From contig NZ_PKUU01000004.1 in assembly GCF_002899675.1 (NCBI RefSeq), positions 62,001 through 126,000 on the forward strand: a stretch of DNA of 64,000 nt, written 5' to 3'. Position 1 is the first letter of the stretch, and each line of letters begins with the position of its first letter. The notes under the pieces were generated by a model. The model saw only the letters and a list, made by a program, of their open reading frames with translations. It was not told the origin of the DNA and ran no database searches. This DNA is from Clostridium sp. chh4-2. Its GTDB lineage: Bacteria > Bacillota > Clostridia > Lachnospirales > Lachnospiraceae. A program made the translations under genes and the position numbers. This document shows, piece by piece, positions 1 through 7,947 of this stretch.

Positions 1-96
1 TTGGTCTTTTAATGATTCTATTGTGTGAAATCCCATCAAAATCAGATCCTTTTCCGTTTCTTTTCCCACTCCGGGGATCTTTCTAAGTTCTCCCAC
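1..96 (-). CDS. Cdd1-like helix-hairpin-helix protein, N-terminal part (partial)
   Basis: A reading frame opens with GTG at 96 and runs off the window edge. An AAGGAG site lies about 10 bases upstream, inside the end of the preceding gene. The 32 visible residues include LRKIPGVGKETEKDL, a helix-hairpin-helix type motif, followed by a hydrophobic stretch. This matches the start of the short 'pathogenicity locus' Cdd1 family (about 90 residues), which has no established function but whose fold suggests nucleic-acid contact. Its start overlaps the stop of the SRPBCC gene by 14 bases, so it is probably translationally coupled to it. The 3' end is outside the window. Confidence 0.7.
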   Translation of the reverse strand, partial: MGELRKIPGVGKETEKDLILMGFHTIESLKDQ

Positions 97-493
97 TACG
101 TTCCAGCTCCTTCTTTAAATCGGCCATGTACCGCTTTTGCTGCATATGCAGATAGAGTTTGGCAAACGGCTTCATGATCCATTTTTTCACCTCAATATAT
201 TCCCGGAATTCGAGTATAACGCCATCCTCTGTCCTGGTAAAAATGCCGGTCCAATGGCCGGTGATATTCTCATTGTCCATGTCGAACTCATAGCGGTTCG
301 GAGGCTTAAATGACGTAATATGAAAGTTGGTGGCATATCCGTCTGCCGTATACTCCACAAAACTTTTCCCATCGTCCTGAATTTCAATTCTGCTCAAATC
401 GCTTCTCCATGCATAATGCTTCAGGTCTGTAACAACCTCCCAGACCCGTTCCGGCGGAAAGTCCAGCGCCGCTTTGATCTTCGATTCCGTCAT
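83..493 (-). CDS. SRPBCC-fold (polyketide cyclase / START-like) protein
   Basis: 136 residues, with AAGGAC upstream of the ATG. The opening IKAALDFPPERVWEVVTDLKHYAWRSD is the typical first strand and helix of the SRPBCC hydrophobic-ligand-binding fold. Alternating strands and a long C-terminal amphipathic helix (about 100-133) follow. Such proteins bind or transport small hydrophobic ligands, and the ligand here cannot be told. It sits 18 bases after the Nei-like gene and overlaps the Cdd1-like gene, so these form one minus-strand run. No catalytic residues are diagnostic; the family call is confident, the role is not. Confidence 0.8.
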   Translation of the reverse strand: MTESKIKAALDFPPERVWEVVTDLKHYAWRSDLSRIEIQDDGKSFVEYTADGYATNFHITSFKPPNRYEFDMDNENITGHWTGIFTRTEDGVILEFREYIEVKKWIMKPFAKLYLHMQQKRYMADLKKELERSGRT

Positions 494-511
494 CTCTTCT
501 GTCCTTTCAAC

Positions 512-1345
512 TTATTCATCCCGTTTTTCCGGCTGGCACCGGGGGCAGAAATAAACCGTTCCTCCCAGATATGCCATCTTTGTAATATCCCCTCCGCAGT
601 ATGGACATCCCGAACGATAGGTGATTTTTGAAAGCAGTGTCTGATAACCTCCCGGCTGGCCGTACAGGTTTTTCTCCGTATTCCGCCCTCCCTGCCGTAT
701 CATCTTGTCCATCGTCTCCTTAACGGCTTCCAAAAGTTTCTCTTTCTCCTCCCGGGTCAGTGTCTGGATCTTTCTCTTAGGATGAATGCCCGCATAAAGC
801 AGGATGTCCTGTAACGTGCCGTTCCCCAATCCCGGAAATCTCTGTTCCGTAGCCAAAAATGCTTTTGCGCTCATATTCTGCTTCACTGATCCCATAAGCT
901 CCATAAAGATTCCATCGAATCCGGGATCACAAAGGGAGAGTCCGTACCGGTTCTTTTCATAATATTCATTATAGAAATTTCTGGTGTGGCATAAGATCCC
1001 TCCGTACATAGCAACCGTGAACACCAGCCCGAATCCATCCGTAAATTCTATCAGCAGCTGATACCGCCCGGGCCGGGGCGCATCAGGCTCGAAAAGCCGG
1101 ATATTGACGCCGTCATTAATCGTAAGGCGCATATCATTGTCAAAGATCATCTCCACGTAGCTTCCAAATCCCTCTGTTTTTTCCAGCCTGGAGTCTCTCA
1201 ATTTTCTGTCGTATTCCGCCGGGTCTCCTTCAAACCAGCAAAACTTATGCTCATAAGAAGGCGGACACACCTCTTTTACGGTCTTACCCGCCGCCTCTTT
1301 ATTCAGATCACCAGCCAATACCAATGCCTCCGGCAATTCAATCAT
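512..1345 (-). CDS. Fpg/Nei-family DNA glycosylase-like protein lacking the catalytic N-terminal proline
   Basis: 277 residues with GGGAGGAACAG before the ATG. The start MIELPEALVLAGDLN aligns with MPELPEVE of formamidopyrimidine-DNA glycosylase / endonuclease VIII. A central helix-two-turn-helix-like region (RFPGLGNGTLQDILLYAGIHP, about 168-188) and a C-terminal zinc finger (CPYC ... CPRC, about 248-270) are present, so the whole family architecture is there. The first residue after Met, normally the Schiff-base-forming Pro, is Ile. The protein is known in databases under names such as endonuclease VIII, but base excision by the usual mechanism is doubtful. It may be a divergent glycosylase or a lesion-binding protein. 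It is the first recognisable enzyme in a run of small genes. Confidence 0.82.
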   Translation of the reverse strand: MIELPEALVLAGDLNKEAAGKTVKEVCPPSYEHKFCWFEGDPAEYDRKLRDSRLEKTEGFGSYVEMIFDNDMRLTINDGVNIRLFEPDAPRPGRYQLLIEFTDGFGLVFTVAMYGGILCHTRNFYNEYYEKNRYGLSLCDPGFDGIFMELMGSVKQNMSAKAFLATEQRFPGLGNGTLQDILLYAGIHPKRKIQTLTREEKEKLLEAVKETMDKMIRQGGRNTEKNLYGQPGGYQTLLSKITYRSGCPYCGGDITKMAYLGGTVYFCPRCQPEKRDE

Positions 1346-1379
1346 GTTCTGTTCCTCCCTCTTTATCTGTTTTTCATTC

Positions 1380-2276
1380 CTATGCGTGGGAAATGATTGG
1401 GAACATCATTCTTTCCTTGATAAATGGACAGTCCCCTCCCGCCAGCACAAACAGCGTGATATCCTCTTCTTCATGTTTCCGGCATAAAAATTCATCCGTA
1501 TACATAGGAGTAAAGCCAAGAACCACCTCATCCTTTACGTCTCCCGTCAGAGTTCCCAATACCTCGTTCATAGACGCTTCTGTCCTTCCAAACAGGTCAT
1601 AGCATAAAGTTTTTCCCTCTTCTTTTTCCATAATCAGAATCATATCATGCTTAACAGAGTAATAGACCTGTTCTTTCATTATTCCTTTTATATAGAAGTC
1701 AAATATACTCCTGTTCTTTCTCATGCAAAATGCAGAAAATGGATTCCCCTGCTCATACTTTTGTTCTGCCAGCCGGATATCCCCATCTTCTTCCATATCC
1801 AGCTTTCGCAGTCCGGCACGTACCTGGCTGATTCCTGTGCGCCAGTACTCCCATTCCTCCTGTTTCTCAAAGCCGAATCTTGGATAAACGTCCAGTACCC
1901 TATCATTGGCAAACAGGTAGATGGAATCGCAGCGTCCTTTCCATTCATCTAAAATCCATTGGATCAGCCACCGGCTCAAGCCATTTCCCCGAAACTCAGG
2001 AGCCGTCATCACAGTCCCTAACTGAATATAAAACTTTTCCTCTCCCCGGTGAAGAAAATGGATCTGATTAACCGACACATTGGCGCACACCCGCCCGTCC
2101 CGGATGAGAACATGGGGTTCATAGTCCCCTCCCACCGTTTCAAATGAAATCCGGAACGTATCCTGGGACAGCCGGTTAAAGCTTTTAAGCAGAATGGAAT
2201 CCCTGCCGATTCGATTGGAAAATTGATATGTTACTCCTTTAACATTCACTTCTTTATATGAAAACGATGGATTCAT
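1380..2276 (-). CDS. GNAT-family N-acetyltransferase
   Basis: 298 residues. The N-terminal half carries a GNAT domain: strand IQLGTVMTAPEFRGNGLSR (about 97-115) holds the acetyl-CoA-binding R-G-x-G loop, followed by the LIQWILDEW helix and the terminal YPRFGFEK motif near 140. The C-terminal ~140 residues form a separate domain without a recognised signature. The acetyl-acceptor cannot be deduced. The start is the ATG with GAGGG about 12 bases upstream. It is followed 34 bases later by the Nei-like gene in the same run. Confidence 0.82.
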   Translation of the reverse strand: MNPSFSYKEVNVKGVTYQFSNRIGRDSILLKSFNRLSQDTFRISFETVGGDYEPHVLIRDGRVCANVSVNQIHFLHRGEEKFYIQLGTVMTAPEFRGNGLSRWLIQWILDEWKGRCDSIYLFANDRVLDVYPRFGFEKQEEWEYWRTGISQVRAGLRKLDMEEDGDIRLAEQKYEQGNPFSAFCMRKNRSIFDFYIKGIMKEQVYYSVKHDMILIMEKEEGKTLCYDLFGRTEASMNEVLGTLTGDVKDEVVLGFTPMYTDEFLCRKHEEEDITLFVLAGGDCPFIKERMMFPIISHA

Positions 2277-2297
2277 AATTATTTTATCCCTCTTTCG

Positions 2298-2738
2298 TCA
2301 TTCTTTCCTGTTTTTTGGCGGATGGGTTCTGATACAGATCAGATCCTTCACATTATCCAGAATCTCTTCCGATGTCACATCGATCATCAGCCATCTGGAA
2401 CCGTTATAAAGGCTTGTCTTTTTATACAAATCCCTGAGATAACCGCTGAATGAATTCATCATCAGCTCCGCTTCCGGCGCCTCTTTTCTACCGATGGATA
2501 TCAGACAGGTGTAATATCCCCGGCCCGGATACAGAGTGCAAAGGGCCCTTCCGCTCTTTTTGTATTTCACATTCCATCCCGGCGCTCCGGAACAGGAACT
2601 ATGCTCAAACACAGGACTTAAAGAATAGGTATCCTCAATAAATTGGCATAAATCCGTCCAAAGAGGACTTTTTATATAATCTCTAATCTCCTCTGGCGAA
2701 GGAGGATTTCCCCTGGTAAATTTTTCGCTCCACTCCAT
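2298..2738 (-). CDS. DUF3788 family protein
   Basis: 146 residues, start supported by GAGAGG nine bases upstream. The sequence (SPEEIRDYIKSPLWTDLCQFIEDTYSLSPVFEHSS, then CSGAPGWNVKYKKSGRALCTLYP) has the character of the DUF3788 family, a cytoplasmic protein of unknown function common in gut Firmicutes and Bacteroides. No catalytic residues are assigned. As the first gene of the run it lies just behind the palindrome at 2787-2808. Confidence 0.75.
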   Translation of the reverse strand: MEWSEKFTRGNPPSPEEIRDYIKSPLWTDLCQFIEDTYSLSPVFEHSSCSGAPGWNVKYKKSGRALCTLYPGRGYYTCLISIGRKEAPEAELMMNSFSGYLRDLYKKTSLYNGSRWLMIDVTSEEILDNVKDLICIRTHPPKNRKE

Positions 2739-2771
2739 GACAACATCCTCTCTGAAACTCTATTTTTTCTT

Positions 2772-2808
2772 ATTATATCAGATTAGATATGACATCAGTA
2801 TGTCATAT
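2772..2808 (-). promoter_or_regulatory. Palindromic operator next to a -10 box upstream of the DUF3788 run
   Basis: An inverted repeat ATATGACAT-cagt-ATGTCATAT occupies 2787-2808. On the minus strand a TATAAT -10 (2777-2772) follows. The position expected for -35, 17 bases upstream, has no TTGACA-like hexamer (TACTGA) and is overlapped by the right arm of the palindrome. That geometry suits an activator-dependent promoter. The binding protein is unknown. Confidence 0.5.
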
Positions 2809-2843
2809 TTAATCTTTATCATATTTAAAGCCACAAAAACACA

Positions 2844-2882
2844 AAAACGCCATGAGAATACGTCTGTATCTCATAGCGTTTT
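2844..2882 (-). terminator. Hairpin terminator after the DUF362 gene
   Basis: Arms AAAACGCTATGAGA and TCTCATGGCGTTTT (minus strand) form a 14-bp stem with one G-T pair, followed by a GTGTTTTTGTGG tract. It begins about 45 bases after the stop of the DUF362 gene. Confidence 0.7.
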
Positions 2883-2926
2883 CACTTATATAATGTAATT
2901 CGTCTTATTTCACTCTATAGCCAATT

Positions 2927-4060
2927 TTACTTAACCACAATCAGTTCATACTCTCTGTTTCCCAATCCGATCTTCTCAGCATGGTCTAAGCAGCTGCGCC
3001 ATTCTGATTCAGGGGCTGAATTCGTAAAGTGATCGTGATGATCCTCAAAATCATGGCATGATAAATGGTCGCTGAGCTGGCTGTGAGGAAGCGGTTCTGC
3101 TGCCAGGCAGGCATCCACGCAGGCCTGGTCAAGAGCCAGCGGATCAAAGGAAGCAAACATTCCTAAGTTTGGCAGAATCGGAGCGTCATTTTCTCCGTGG
3201 CAGTCACAGTTCGGGGAAACATCCACAACCAATGAGATATGGAAGTTAGGCCTTCCGTCCACAACCGCTTTTGTATATTCAGCCATACGGCAGTTGAGCA
3301 CTTCATTGGCATTGCTGTCATTAAATTCAATGGCATCGAAGTTGCATGCGCCCAGGCAGCGTCCGCATCCCACGCAGTTATCCTGGTCAACGGTCATCTT
3401 CTTTTTGTCCTCATCGAAGACAAGGCCGCCGTTGGCGCATTCCTTCTGGCATCTGCGGCATCCCCTGCAGGCCTCTTCCGAAATATATGGCTTGCCGTTG
3501 CTGTGCTGTTCCGTCTTGCCGGCGCGGGACCCACATCCCATACCGATATTCTTAATCGTACCGCCAAAACCGGTCATCTCATGTCCTTTAAAATGAGTCA
3601 GGCTGATGAACACATCCGCATCCATAACCGCTCGGCCGATCTTCGCTTCTTTCACATACTCGCCACCGGCCACGGGAACCAGCACGTCATCCGTACCCTT
3701 TAATCCGTCGCCGATCAGAATCGGACAGCCCGTTGAAAGAGGGGAGAATCCGTTTTCCCATGCGCACTGAAGATGTTCCAGAGCATTCTTTCTGCTTCCG
3801 GGATACATGGTGTTGCAGTCTGTCAAAAATGGCTTGCCTCCCAGTTCCTTGACCACATCCGCCACTGCCTTGGCATAATTTGGACGCAGATAGCTGATAT
3901 TTCCCAACTCTCCAAAATGCATCTTGATCGCTACAAATTTTCCTTCCATATCTATCTGGCCGATTCCGGCTTTCTTAATCATCTTTTTTAATTTAGTTGG
4001 AAGACCGTCTCCAAATGCTACCGTGCGAAAATCTGTAAAATATACTTTAGATTTCTCCAT
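2927..4060 (-). CDS. DUF362 family protein with 2x[4Fe-4S] ferredoxin domain
   Basis: 377 residues from the ATG at 4060, chosen over an ATG 15 bases earlier because GGGAG lies eight bases before it. Residues ~1-185 and ~260-370 belong to the DUF362 fold (motifs KMHFGELGN, LTHFKGHEMTGFGG and FASFDPLALDQACVD). Inserted between them are two ferredoxin clusters, CRGCRRCQKEC and CVGCGRCLGAC, each CxxCxxCxxxC, separated by 26 residues. It is predicted to be a cytoplasmic iron-sulfur protein for electron transfer. Its partner is not nearby; it appears monocistronic with its own terminator. Confidence 0.87.
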   Translation of the reverse strand: MEKSKVYFTDFRTVAFGDGLPTKLKKMIKKAGIGQIDMEGKFVAIKMHFGELGNISYLRPNYAKAVADVVKELGGKPFLTDCNTMYPGSRKNALEHLQCAWENGFSPLSTGCPILIGDGLKGTDDVLVPVAGGEYVKEAKIGRAVMDADVFISLTHFKGHEMTGFGGTIKNIGMGCGSRAGKTEQHSNGKPYISEEACRGCRRCQKECANGGLVFDEDKKKMTVDQDNCVGCGRCLGACNFDAIEFNDSNANEVLNCRMAEYTKAVVDGRPNFHISLVVDVSPNCDCHGENDAPILPNLGMFASFDPLALDQACVDACLAAEPLPHSQLSDHLSCHDFEDHHDHFTNSAPESEWRSCLDHAEKIGLGNREYELIVVK

Positions 4061-4196
4061 TATTATCACTCCCATTTTTTAGTATTTGATAATAGTGTAG
4101 CACTTAAAGTTAGGTTCAAGTCAAGCTTTTTTCACTCAGTCTGTGCAAAATGTAATATTGTGGGCATCTGCTGTCATACCTCTTCATTCAATAAAA

Positions 4197-5024
4197 TTAT
4201 GCTGTTAACTTTTTAAGCGCTTCTATAATTTGTTCATAAGTAATATCGGCAGAATAAGCAAACTTTTTCTGATATTTTTTCCACATATCCTGTAAATCTT
4301 CGCTGGTCGATATAATTGAAATTATCATATCCGTATCTTTAATATATTCAGTGCTTCCTCTATGTGCAGCGGTTGCCGCCAGTGCTTCCTTAAACAGTTT
4401 TTTATCATAACTTTGAGTTGTGCTGAGTATGTAAATATCGTAATAGTCTCTCGGTCTTGTATTGAATATACCACGGTTCAAAACTGTTTCAACTTTCTCT
4501 GCCATCACTGTTTCAATGTTATAACCCCACAGTTTGATACGCACCTTATCATCAAAAATACCACTGAATTCATACTGCACCGCAGATGGTGTAATAATAT
4601 CTCCAGTTGACACATCTATAGACAGCGGCGTTACTATCGTATCATATACTGCGTTTAATTTTACGCAGACCCCGCCATATTGGTCGTCCTTACGAATCGG
4701 TGCAGTAGATACAATTTCAAAAATCACATCATCTTTTAGGTTAATACTGCATATATTTTCTACTGCCTCTGCGACTTTTCTCTCTGTCAATGGCAGATTT
4801 TTCAAAGTTGTATCCAAGTCCATTGTTGATCTGGTGTCCAAGCCTACAATAGCAGCAATCAACATTCCTCCTTTTATTACAAATTTCTCGTTGTACTCTG
4901 ATTCAGACAATCTTGCCAAAAAACGCTCAAACATATAATTCTGAAGGACTACTTGGGCAGCAATATTATTCATCTTTGCATAATTATTAATCTTTGCTTT
5001 CAGGCTCATTGTTTTTGAACTCAT
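4197..5024 (-). CDS. abiEii: AbiEii/AbiGii-family nucleotidyltransferase toxin
   Basis: 275 residues. The nucleotidyltransferase motif KGGMLIAAIVGLDTRSTMDLD (about 51-71, with the GG and the D-x-D pair) and the later RPRDYYDIYIL block (about 192) identify the DUF1814 / AbiEii toxin group. Known members act as toxins in type IV toxin-antitoxin systems and block phage by abortive infection or growth arrest; some transfer nucleotides to tRNA. The start overlaps the stop of the antitoxin gene by four bases (ATGA), the standard coupled arrangement. Motif residues appear intact, so an active toxin is expected. The target is not deducible. Confidence 0.88.
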   Translation of the reverse strand: MSSKTMSLKAKINNYAKMNNIAAQVVLQNYMFERFLARLSESEYNEKFVIKGGMLIAAIVGLDTRSTMDLDTTLKNLPLTERKVAEAVENICSINLKDDVIFEIVSTAPIRKDDQYGGVCVKLNAVYDTIVTPLSIDVSTGDIITPSAVQYEFSGIFDDKVRIKLWGYNIETVMAEKVETVLNRGIFNTRPRDYYDIYILSTTQSYDKKLFKEALAATAAHRGSTEYIKDTDMIISIISTSEDLQDMWKKYQKKFAYSADITYEQIIEALKKLTA

Positions 5025-5614
5025 AACAGTACCTCCAGATATTGTTTCAGTTCTTTTGCAACCTTAAATTGTTTTGCATATACAGATAAGCGGTTTAAGT
5101 TCTTTTTATCATATACTGCATAATTCTTAACGGCACTAATTACTGTTTCTTCATCGCAGCGATTACGACATCTAAGGAAATCACAGATTGTTCTTTCCAC
5201 GTTATAACATCTGACAGGGTTCCCAAAGGTAGTACTTTTTTCAACAATTCCAATATCATGCAACTCTGGCTTCACATAAAAGCAGATGCATTCGCCTTTT
5301 AAAGAGTTTGGCAAAGCTGTATTGCTTGGAATGGTCACCGTATGCATAAAAGGGGTTCGTTCTGACAATCCATTTAAAAACAGCGCAGTATCGTGTGAGA
5401 ACACAATTCTGTCAGAACGAAGCATTATTGTATACATATCATCATGTACTGCATTCGGCAAGATATAGACACCTTGTCTGCATCGCTCCAAAAGCCCCTC
5501 TTTTACATAATTTGTCAACAGCTGTTTCGAATATCCTAATGAAAGTACTTGGGATGTAGTTATCATATTGTTGTTCTTTTTAATTTCTTCATAAATCGTT
5601 TGATTGATATTCAT
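5021..5614 (-). CDS. abiEi: AbiEi-type antitoxin / transcriptional repressor
   Basis: 197 residues with GGGAGG before the ATG. The N-terminal wing-helix segment (MITTSQVLSLGYSKQLLTNYVKEGLLERCRQGVYIL, about 17-52) is the AbiEi antitoxin HTH. The remainder (about 60-197) is the C-terminal domain with the CNVERTICDFLR-like block. In characterised AbiE systems this protein both neutralises the toxin and represses the operon by binding inverted repeats in the promoter. The perfect inverted repeat just upstream fits that role. Confidence 0.87.
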   Translation of the reverse strand: MNINQTIYEEIKKNNNMITTSQVLSLGYSKQLLTNYVKEGLLERCRQGVYILPNAVHDDMYTIMLRSDRIVFSHDTALFLNGLSERTPFMHTVTIPSNTALPNSLKGECICFYVKPELHDIGIVEKSTTFGNPVRCYNVERTICDFLRCRNRCDEETVISAVKNYAVYDKKNLNRLSVYAKQFKVAKELKQYLEVLL

Positions 5615-5628
5615 CGTTACCTCCCATT

Positions 5629-5675
5629 ATTGACTTTTGAATGGAATTATATTATATTTGGATTCAAAAGTCAAT
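5629..5675 (-). promoter_or_regulatory. abiE promoter with flanking 14-bp inverted repeat operator
   Basis: On the minus strand TTGACT (5674-5669), a 17-base spacer and TATAAT (5651-5646) form a near-consensus sigma-A promoter. A perfect 14-bp inverted repeat, ATTGACTTTTGAAT, occupies 5662-5675 (covering the -35) and 5629-5642 (just downstream of the -10). The arms are 19 bases apart, so a bound dimer pair would cover the whole promoter. AbiEi autorepression through inverted repeats is established for the family; the assignment here is by position. Confidence 0.8.
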
Positions 5676-5972
5676 GAGAGGCGATTATTTATTTGAATGA
5701 AAACTGTCAACAAATTACCTACCACTAATTCCATAATTTTCACTCAAATAAAAAGAGGAAGCGGTATAATATTATTTGTTGTATTCCACAACAAATTGTT
5801 TTATACTGCTCCCATTTGTATCTTTCCTTTGATACCCGAAAACAGTTATGGCAGGTACCTCTCTGAGCGAACATACTTTATATTTTCATTTTCCTGTAGC
5901 ACAACTACTATTCACAGCCCCGGCGGCCTTTGCCGTCCGTTTTGCTTCTGGCAGTTTGCAGAACCTCTGTTT
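5676..5972. other. Intergenic region without a gene
   Basis: Between the abiE promoter and the ACT-domain gene no frame with coding character is seen on either strand. The stretch is AT-rich up to about 5850. At 5907-5930 it holds a 24-base sequence that recurs with three transitions at 50233-50256, also just downstream of a minus-strand gene. Confidence 0.6.
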
Positions 5973-6341
5973 TTACCGGATAATCTCGTACCCGTCCTGT
6001 TTCAGCGCTTCCACCGCCGCCTCAAACTGACTTTCCTTTGTCAGAATATAATCCGTATTATAAGTGGACACCGCAAATATCCCGATCTCACGGCTTGCTA
6101 AAAGAGTTGATATTCTCGACAATATTCCGATCAGCGAAAAATCCAGAATTCCCTGAATTCGAAATGCCCTCCATCCGTCGTCCCGTTCAATCGCATTGGA
6201 CGGCGCTAAGCCGGTGCTGCACACCAGGGACAATTCCTCGTCGGTTTTTCCAAGAAAACAGAATTCATCTGAAAAATCCACCTGAGTTAAATCTTTTAAC
6301 CTGCATATAGAAAATTCCTGTTCCAACAATTTAATCTCCAT
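5973..6341 (-). CDS. ACT domain-containing protein
   Basis: 122 residues; AAAAGGGA precedes the ATG. The C-terminal half reads FRIQGILDFSLIGILSRISTLLASREIGIFAVSTYNTDYILTK (about 62-104), a typical ACT fold with the glycine-containing turn between strand one and helix one. The N-terminal half forms a second, more divergent copy. ACT pairs bind amino acids or nucleotides and usually regulate enzymes. No enzyme domain is attached, so this is a stand-alone small-molecule sensor of unknown target. Confidence 0.82.
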   Translation of the reverse strand: MEIKLLEQEFSICRLKDLTQVDFSDEFCFLGKTDEELSLVCSTGLAPSNAIERDDGWRAFRIQGILDFSLIGILSRISTLLASREIGIFAVSTYNTDYILTKESQFEAAVEALKQDGYEIIR

Positions 6342-6386
6342 CTCATTTGTCCCTTTTCGTTTATTCTGATCTTTACCGCATTATCT

Positions 6387-6731
6387 CTAACGCACCGGTA
6401 TGTAATCTATATCTGAAGTTTCCTCTGTGGCTTCCAATTTAAAAATCACCGGCCTGAGCCCGTCATTGCAGCTGCAAATTGCCACTCCAGGCTTCCTGAT
6501 CCAGTCTCCATAGTAAAACACATCCTCTCCGGCTCCATGTGCCAAGGCAAATGCATATTGGTAAACCGCTTTCCACGCCTCGTCGCAAAAGCCGTCCGGC
6601 TTGGCATAATCTGCATAAAAGACCTGGCCTTCCTTCATCATCGGGCAGGCTGTCAGCCCATCTGCTCCGTATTCCTTTGCCAGTTCTTCATCAAAGGTAG
6701 TCTTTAACACAGTAATTTTAACTTTTTTCAT
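6387..6731 (-). CDS. TIGR04076 family protein
   Basis: 114 residues from the ATG at 6731, preceded by AAAGGAGCAGTTT. The start MKKVKITVLKTTFDEELAKEY and the conserved CPMMKEGQVF segment are typical of TIGR04076, a small cytoplasmic family of unknown function with conserved cysteines (here also the ICSCNDGLRPVIFKL block near 85-100). Its first 14 bases overlap the end of the ATP-grasp gene, so the two are translationally coupled. Confidence 0.75.
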   Translation of the reverse strand: MKKVKITVLKTTFDEELAKEYGADGLTACPMMKEGQVFYADYAKPDGFCDEAWKAVYQYAFALAHGAGEDVFYYGDWIRKPGVAICSCNDGLRPVIFKLEATEETSDIDYIPVR

Positions 6732-7596
6732 AAACTGCTCCTTTCCCGCACAGCCTGTCGTGCAGTTCATCATAAAATTTAAACACATACTGATTTGGCG
6801 ACAGCCCCGACACCTGGCCGTCCCCGGTTTCGATCACCTGCCAGCCGCCATCCTCAGTTTCTGCAAAATCTATGGTATAAAATCTGCTGTCCAGCTTAGG
6901 AATCATTTTTAAAAAGCTGTCCGGCACCTTGTTGCATTCCTTGCTCTGATTGGAATTGGGCGAAAGGGTTAGCAGACGGCCATCCAGATAAAACGCCCGG
7001 TATTCGTTGGTGGTTTCCCCATATCGTTTCAGGCGGATGAACTGCTTTAAAACGATTCCCTTCGTATACAGGCTTCCCCTCAATTCCTTAAAACGAATGA
7101 CCGACTGTTCCAGCATTTCATTGGTGCAATTATAGTCAAAATACTGTGGAAACTCCGTACCCTTCACCGATTTCACATAATCCTTCATCATGAATGTGCC
7201 AAGGTTCTCCTTTACCTCATCCCAGTCAATCGCGCTTCCCTCGGGAAATACCATCGTTTTCGGGGTGAGCTGTTCAATCTTATGATAGGACAGAGGGAAC
7301 TCATGACAATTTTCATACGCTTCAGGGGTATTAATCAGTTCAACGCTTTTTTCTTTCAACAAATGATACAATTCTTCGTATTGATCCGGCTTCAGCATCC
7401 AGCCCCGGTAAATGCAGATTCCATTTTCCGAAGGAAGGGGCACGATCTTTAAGCCGTCCCCTGAAACAAATTGATCATAATTATAAAACAGTAGATGAAA
7501 ATCAGGAAATTTCACCGCCTCATCGTATTCGTACTGATAATCGGGTTCCACCTTATTCGATTCAAAATAATCGCAGGGATATAACACATAAACCAT
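6718..7596 (-). CDS. ATP-grasp domain protein (DUF4343-like)
   Basis: 292 residues with GTGAGGAACAG before the ATG. The C-terminal ~170 residues carry ATP-grasp features: a lysine-bearing strand (GTFMMKDYVKSVKG, about 132-145), the EYRAFYLDGRLLTLSPN block (about 200-216) and the terminal VIETGDGQVSGLSP loop (about 258-271), which normally supplies metal and phosphate ligands. The N-terminal half is a pre-ATP-grasp region. Family members ligate a carboxylate to an amine or thiol, but neither substrate is evident. Coupled to the TIGR04076 gene and 40 bases behind the FakA-C-like gene, which suggests a joint but unknown pathway. Confidence 0.8.
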   Translation of the reverse strand: MVYVLYPCDYFESNKVEPDYQYEYDEAVKFPDFHLLFYNYDQFVSGDGLKIVPLPSENGICIYRGWMLKPDQYEELYHLLKEKSVELINTPEAYENCHEFPLSYHKIEQLTPKTMVFPEGSAIDWDEVKENLGTFMMKDYVKSVKGTEFPQYFDYNCTNEMLEQSVIRFKELRGSLYTKGIVLKQFIRLKRYGETTNEYRAFYLDGRLLTLSPNSNQSKECNKVPDSFLKMIPKLDSRFYTIDFAETEDGGWQVIETGDGQVSGLSPNQYVFKFYDELHDRLCGKGAVYEKS

Positions 7597-7635
7597 GTTC
7601 TGTTCCTCACTGTCCTCTCGCCTTTGGGGGCAGCC

Positions 7636-7887
7636 CTATCCCGGAAGCCCCTTTGCCTGCCTTTCCATATCTTCAATCACAATGTCATATATCTCACCCT
7701 TGGATGCGCAGTATTCCAATACTTTCCACGGCTCATTGGTATGAAAATGAATTTTAACCAGTTCTTCATCTCCCACTGCCAGTAAGCAGTCGCCGTTAAA
7801 ATGATCGGTAAAATACTGGCCGATCTCATCTTCGTCCAGATCTTCTCCTTCCAAAAGCAGTTGTGTATCATACCTGTATTCAAGCAT
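7636..7887 (-). CDS. Stand-alone FakA/DAK C-terminal-like domain protein
   Basis: 83 residues with AAAGGAGGACAT before the ATG. The sequence LEYRYDTQLLLEGEDL, GDCLLAVGDEELVKIHFHTNEP and GEIYDIVIEDMERQ closely resembles the C-terminal domain of the fatty-acid kinase subunit FakA (motif GDSLVVVGDDDLVKVHVHTNNP in full proteins). A full FakA is about 550 residues and has a kinase domain; here only the small domain exists and it has its own good start, so it is not a random fragment. Its role without a kinase is unknown. Confidence 0.72.
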   Translation of the reverse strand: MLEYRYDTQLLLEGEDLDEDEIGQYFTDHFNGDCLLAVGDEELVKIHFHTNEPWKVLEYCASKGEIYDIVIEDMERQAKGLPG

Positions 7888-7947
7888 TTTATGTCCTCCT
7901 TCCGGTCCGCTGCGCTTTGGCCCGCAGACCTTTGCCTCTGAAAGCGG

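Noticed and set aside
3239-3703. Plus-strand open frame opposite the DUF362 gene
   Set aside because: Shadow of the minus-strand gene; no ribosome site and low-complexity composition.
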